DNA of 6,721 nucleotides, taken from contig DAOTYY010000059.1 of the NCBI GenBank assembly GCA_034434695.1, forward strand, positions 1 through 6,721, read 5' to 3'. The notes beneath the pieces were generated by a model. That model had not been told where the DNA came from, did not search any database, and worked only from the letters and a program-made list of their open reading frames with translations. This DNA is from DYEC01 sp034434695 (GTDB lineage: Bacteria > Chloroflexota > Anaerolineae > Anaerolineales > Anaerolineaceae). The translations under genes were made by a program, and so were the position numbers. Shown one piece after another: positions 6,684 through 6,721 of this stretch; position 1 is the first letter of the stretch, and the number at the start of each line of letters is the position of its first letter.

Positions 6684-6721
6684 AGCACATTTACAAAGAA
6701 GTTGATGATACTGCGATGGCG
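6590..6721 (-). mobile_element. End of an insertion sequence interrupting the BMP gene
   Basis: The transposase C-terminus stops at 6605, and homology to the BMP domain starts at about 6590, so the IS end must fall in the few bases between. The sequence there, TAACGTGAATTCGGGTTA (6590-6607), is an imperfect palindrome centred on GAATTC with TAAC/GTTA ends, and it probably contains the terminal inverted repeat. The other end of the element and any target-site duplication are outside the window, so the exact boundary and family are not established. Confidence 0.55.
6605..6721 (-). CDS. C-terminus of an IS transposase (partial)
   Basis: From the window edge the minus strand encodes 38 residues ending in TAA at 6607-6605. 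They read RHRSIINFFVNVLCGLIAYC, then RRPSKPSLGL and DEYLPLPA. A hydrophobic 'NFxVNxxxGLIAY' helix followed by a basic 'KPSL' tail at the very end of a protein resembles the C-terminus of certain DDE transposases. I recall it from IS982/IS4-like elements but cannot fix the family from this fragment. The catalytic residues would lie outside the window. The frame differs from that of the BMP open frame, which reads through the same DNA. It is transcribed toward the BMP gene. Confidence 0.6.
   Translation of the reverse strand, partial: RHRSIINFFVNVLCGLIAYCRRPSKPSLGLDEYLPLPA

Noticed and set aside
1..6721. CRISPR array, tRNA/rRNA, riboswitch, toxin-antitoxin, phage or novel defence system
   Set aside because: No regularly spaced repeats, no cloverleaf or rRNA signature, and no leftover intergenic space over 300 bases. 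All sizeable frames are explained by the URO-D-like gene, the ABC importer and the IS fragment, so I see no support for an undescribed multi-gene system.

Overview
The window looks like bacterial chromosome from an Anaerolineae-type member of the Chloroflexota. This is inferred from the style of the proteins (a BMP-family binding protein with the run VTDVGGIDDKSFNATAW, and a 'uroporphyrinogen decarboxylase'-like TIM-barrel protein that is not HemE) and from the moderate base composition. It rests on remembered family resemblance, not on a search.

Layout, left to right. Positions 1-62 hold the last codons of an unidentified gene on the + strand, followed by an intrinsic terminator (73-95). A short intergenic stretch then carries a clear -10 box and a repeated TGTWACAAACAC element. 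It leads into a complete 387-aa URO-D-superfamily protein (213-1376, +). A strong 11-bp hairpin (1391-1418) separates this gene from a convergent minus-strand transporter locus that fills the rest of the window.

The transporter locus, in transcription order (right to left), encodes a BMP-family periplasmic or lipoprotein substrate-binding protein (from about 6590 to 5634), a twin-cassette ABC ATPase (5499-3985), a first permease with the FNIGAEGQ hallmark (3959-2688) and a second permease (2691-1426, overlapping the first by ATGA). This is the BmpA/PnrA-NupOPQ (YufNOPQ) type of importer, usually for nucleosides. A 9-bp-stem terminator between the binding-protein gene and the ATPase gene, followed by a 17-bp perfect palindrome and an extended -10 box, suggests that the ATPase-permease genes are both attenuated from upstream and started from their own promoter.

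The most notable point is at the right edge. The binding-protein gene has lost its native start. Its mature domain begins abruptly at about 6590, and the upstream DNA encodes, in another frame, the C-terminus of a transposase (38 residues, stop at 6605-6607). An insertion sequence has therefore replaced or interrupted the promoter, signal peptide and lipobox of the binding protein, unless the contig is mis-joined at an IS copy. An open frame (GTG at 6683) runs from inside the IS into the BMP domain, but its first ~32 residues are out-of-frame IS sequence and do not form a signal peptide. No tRNA, rRNA, CRISPR array, phage gene or obvious new defence or biosynthetic system is visible.
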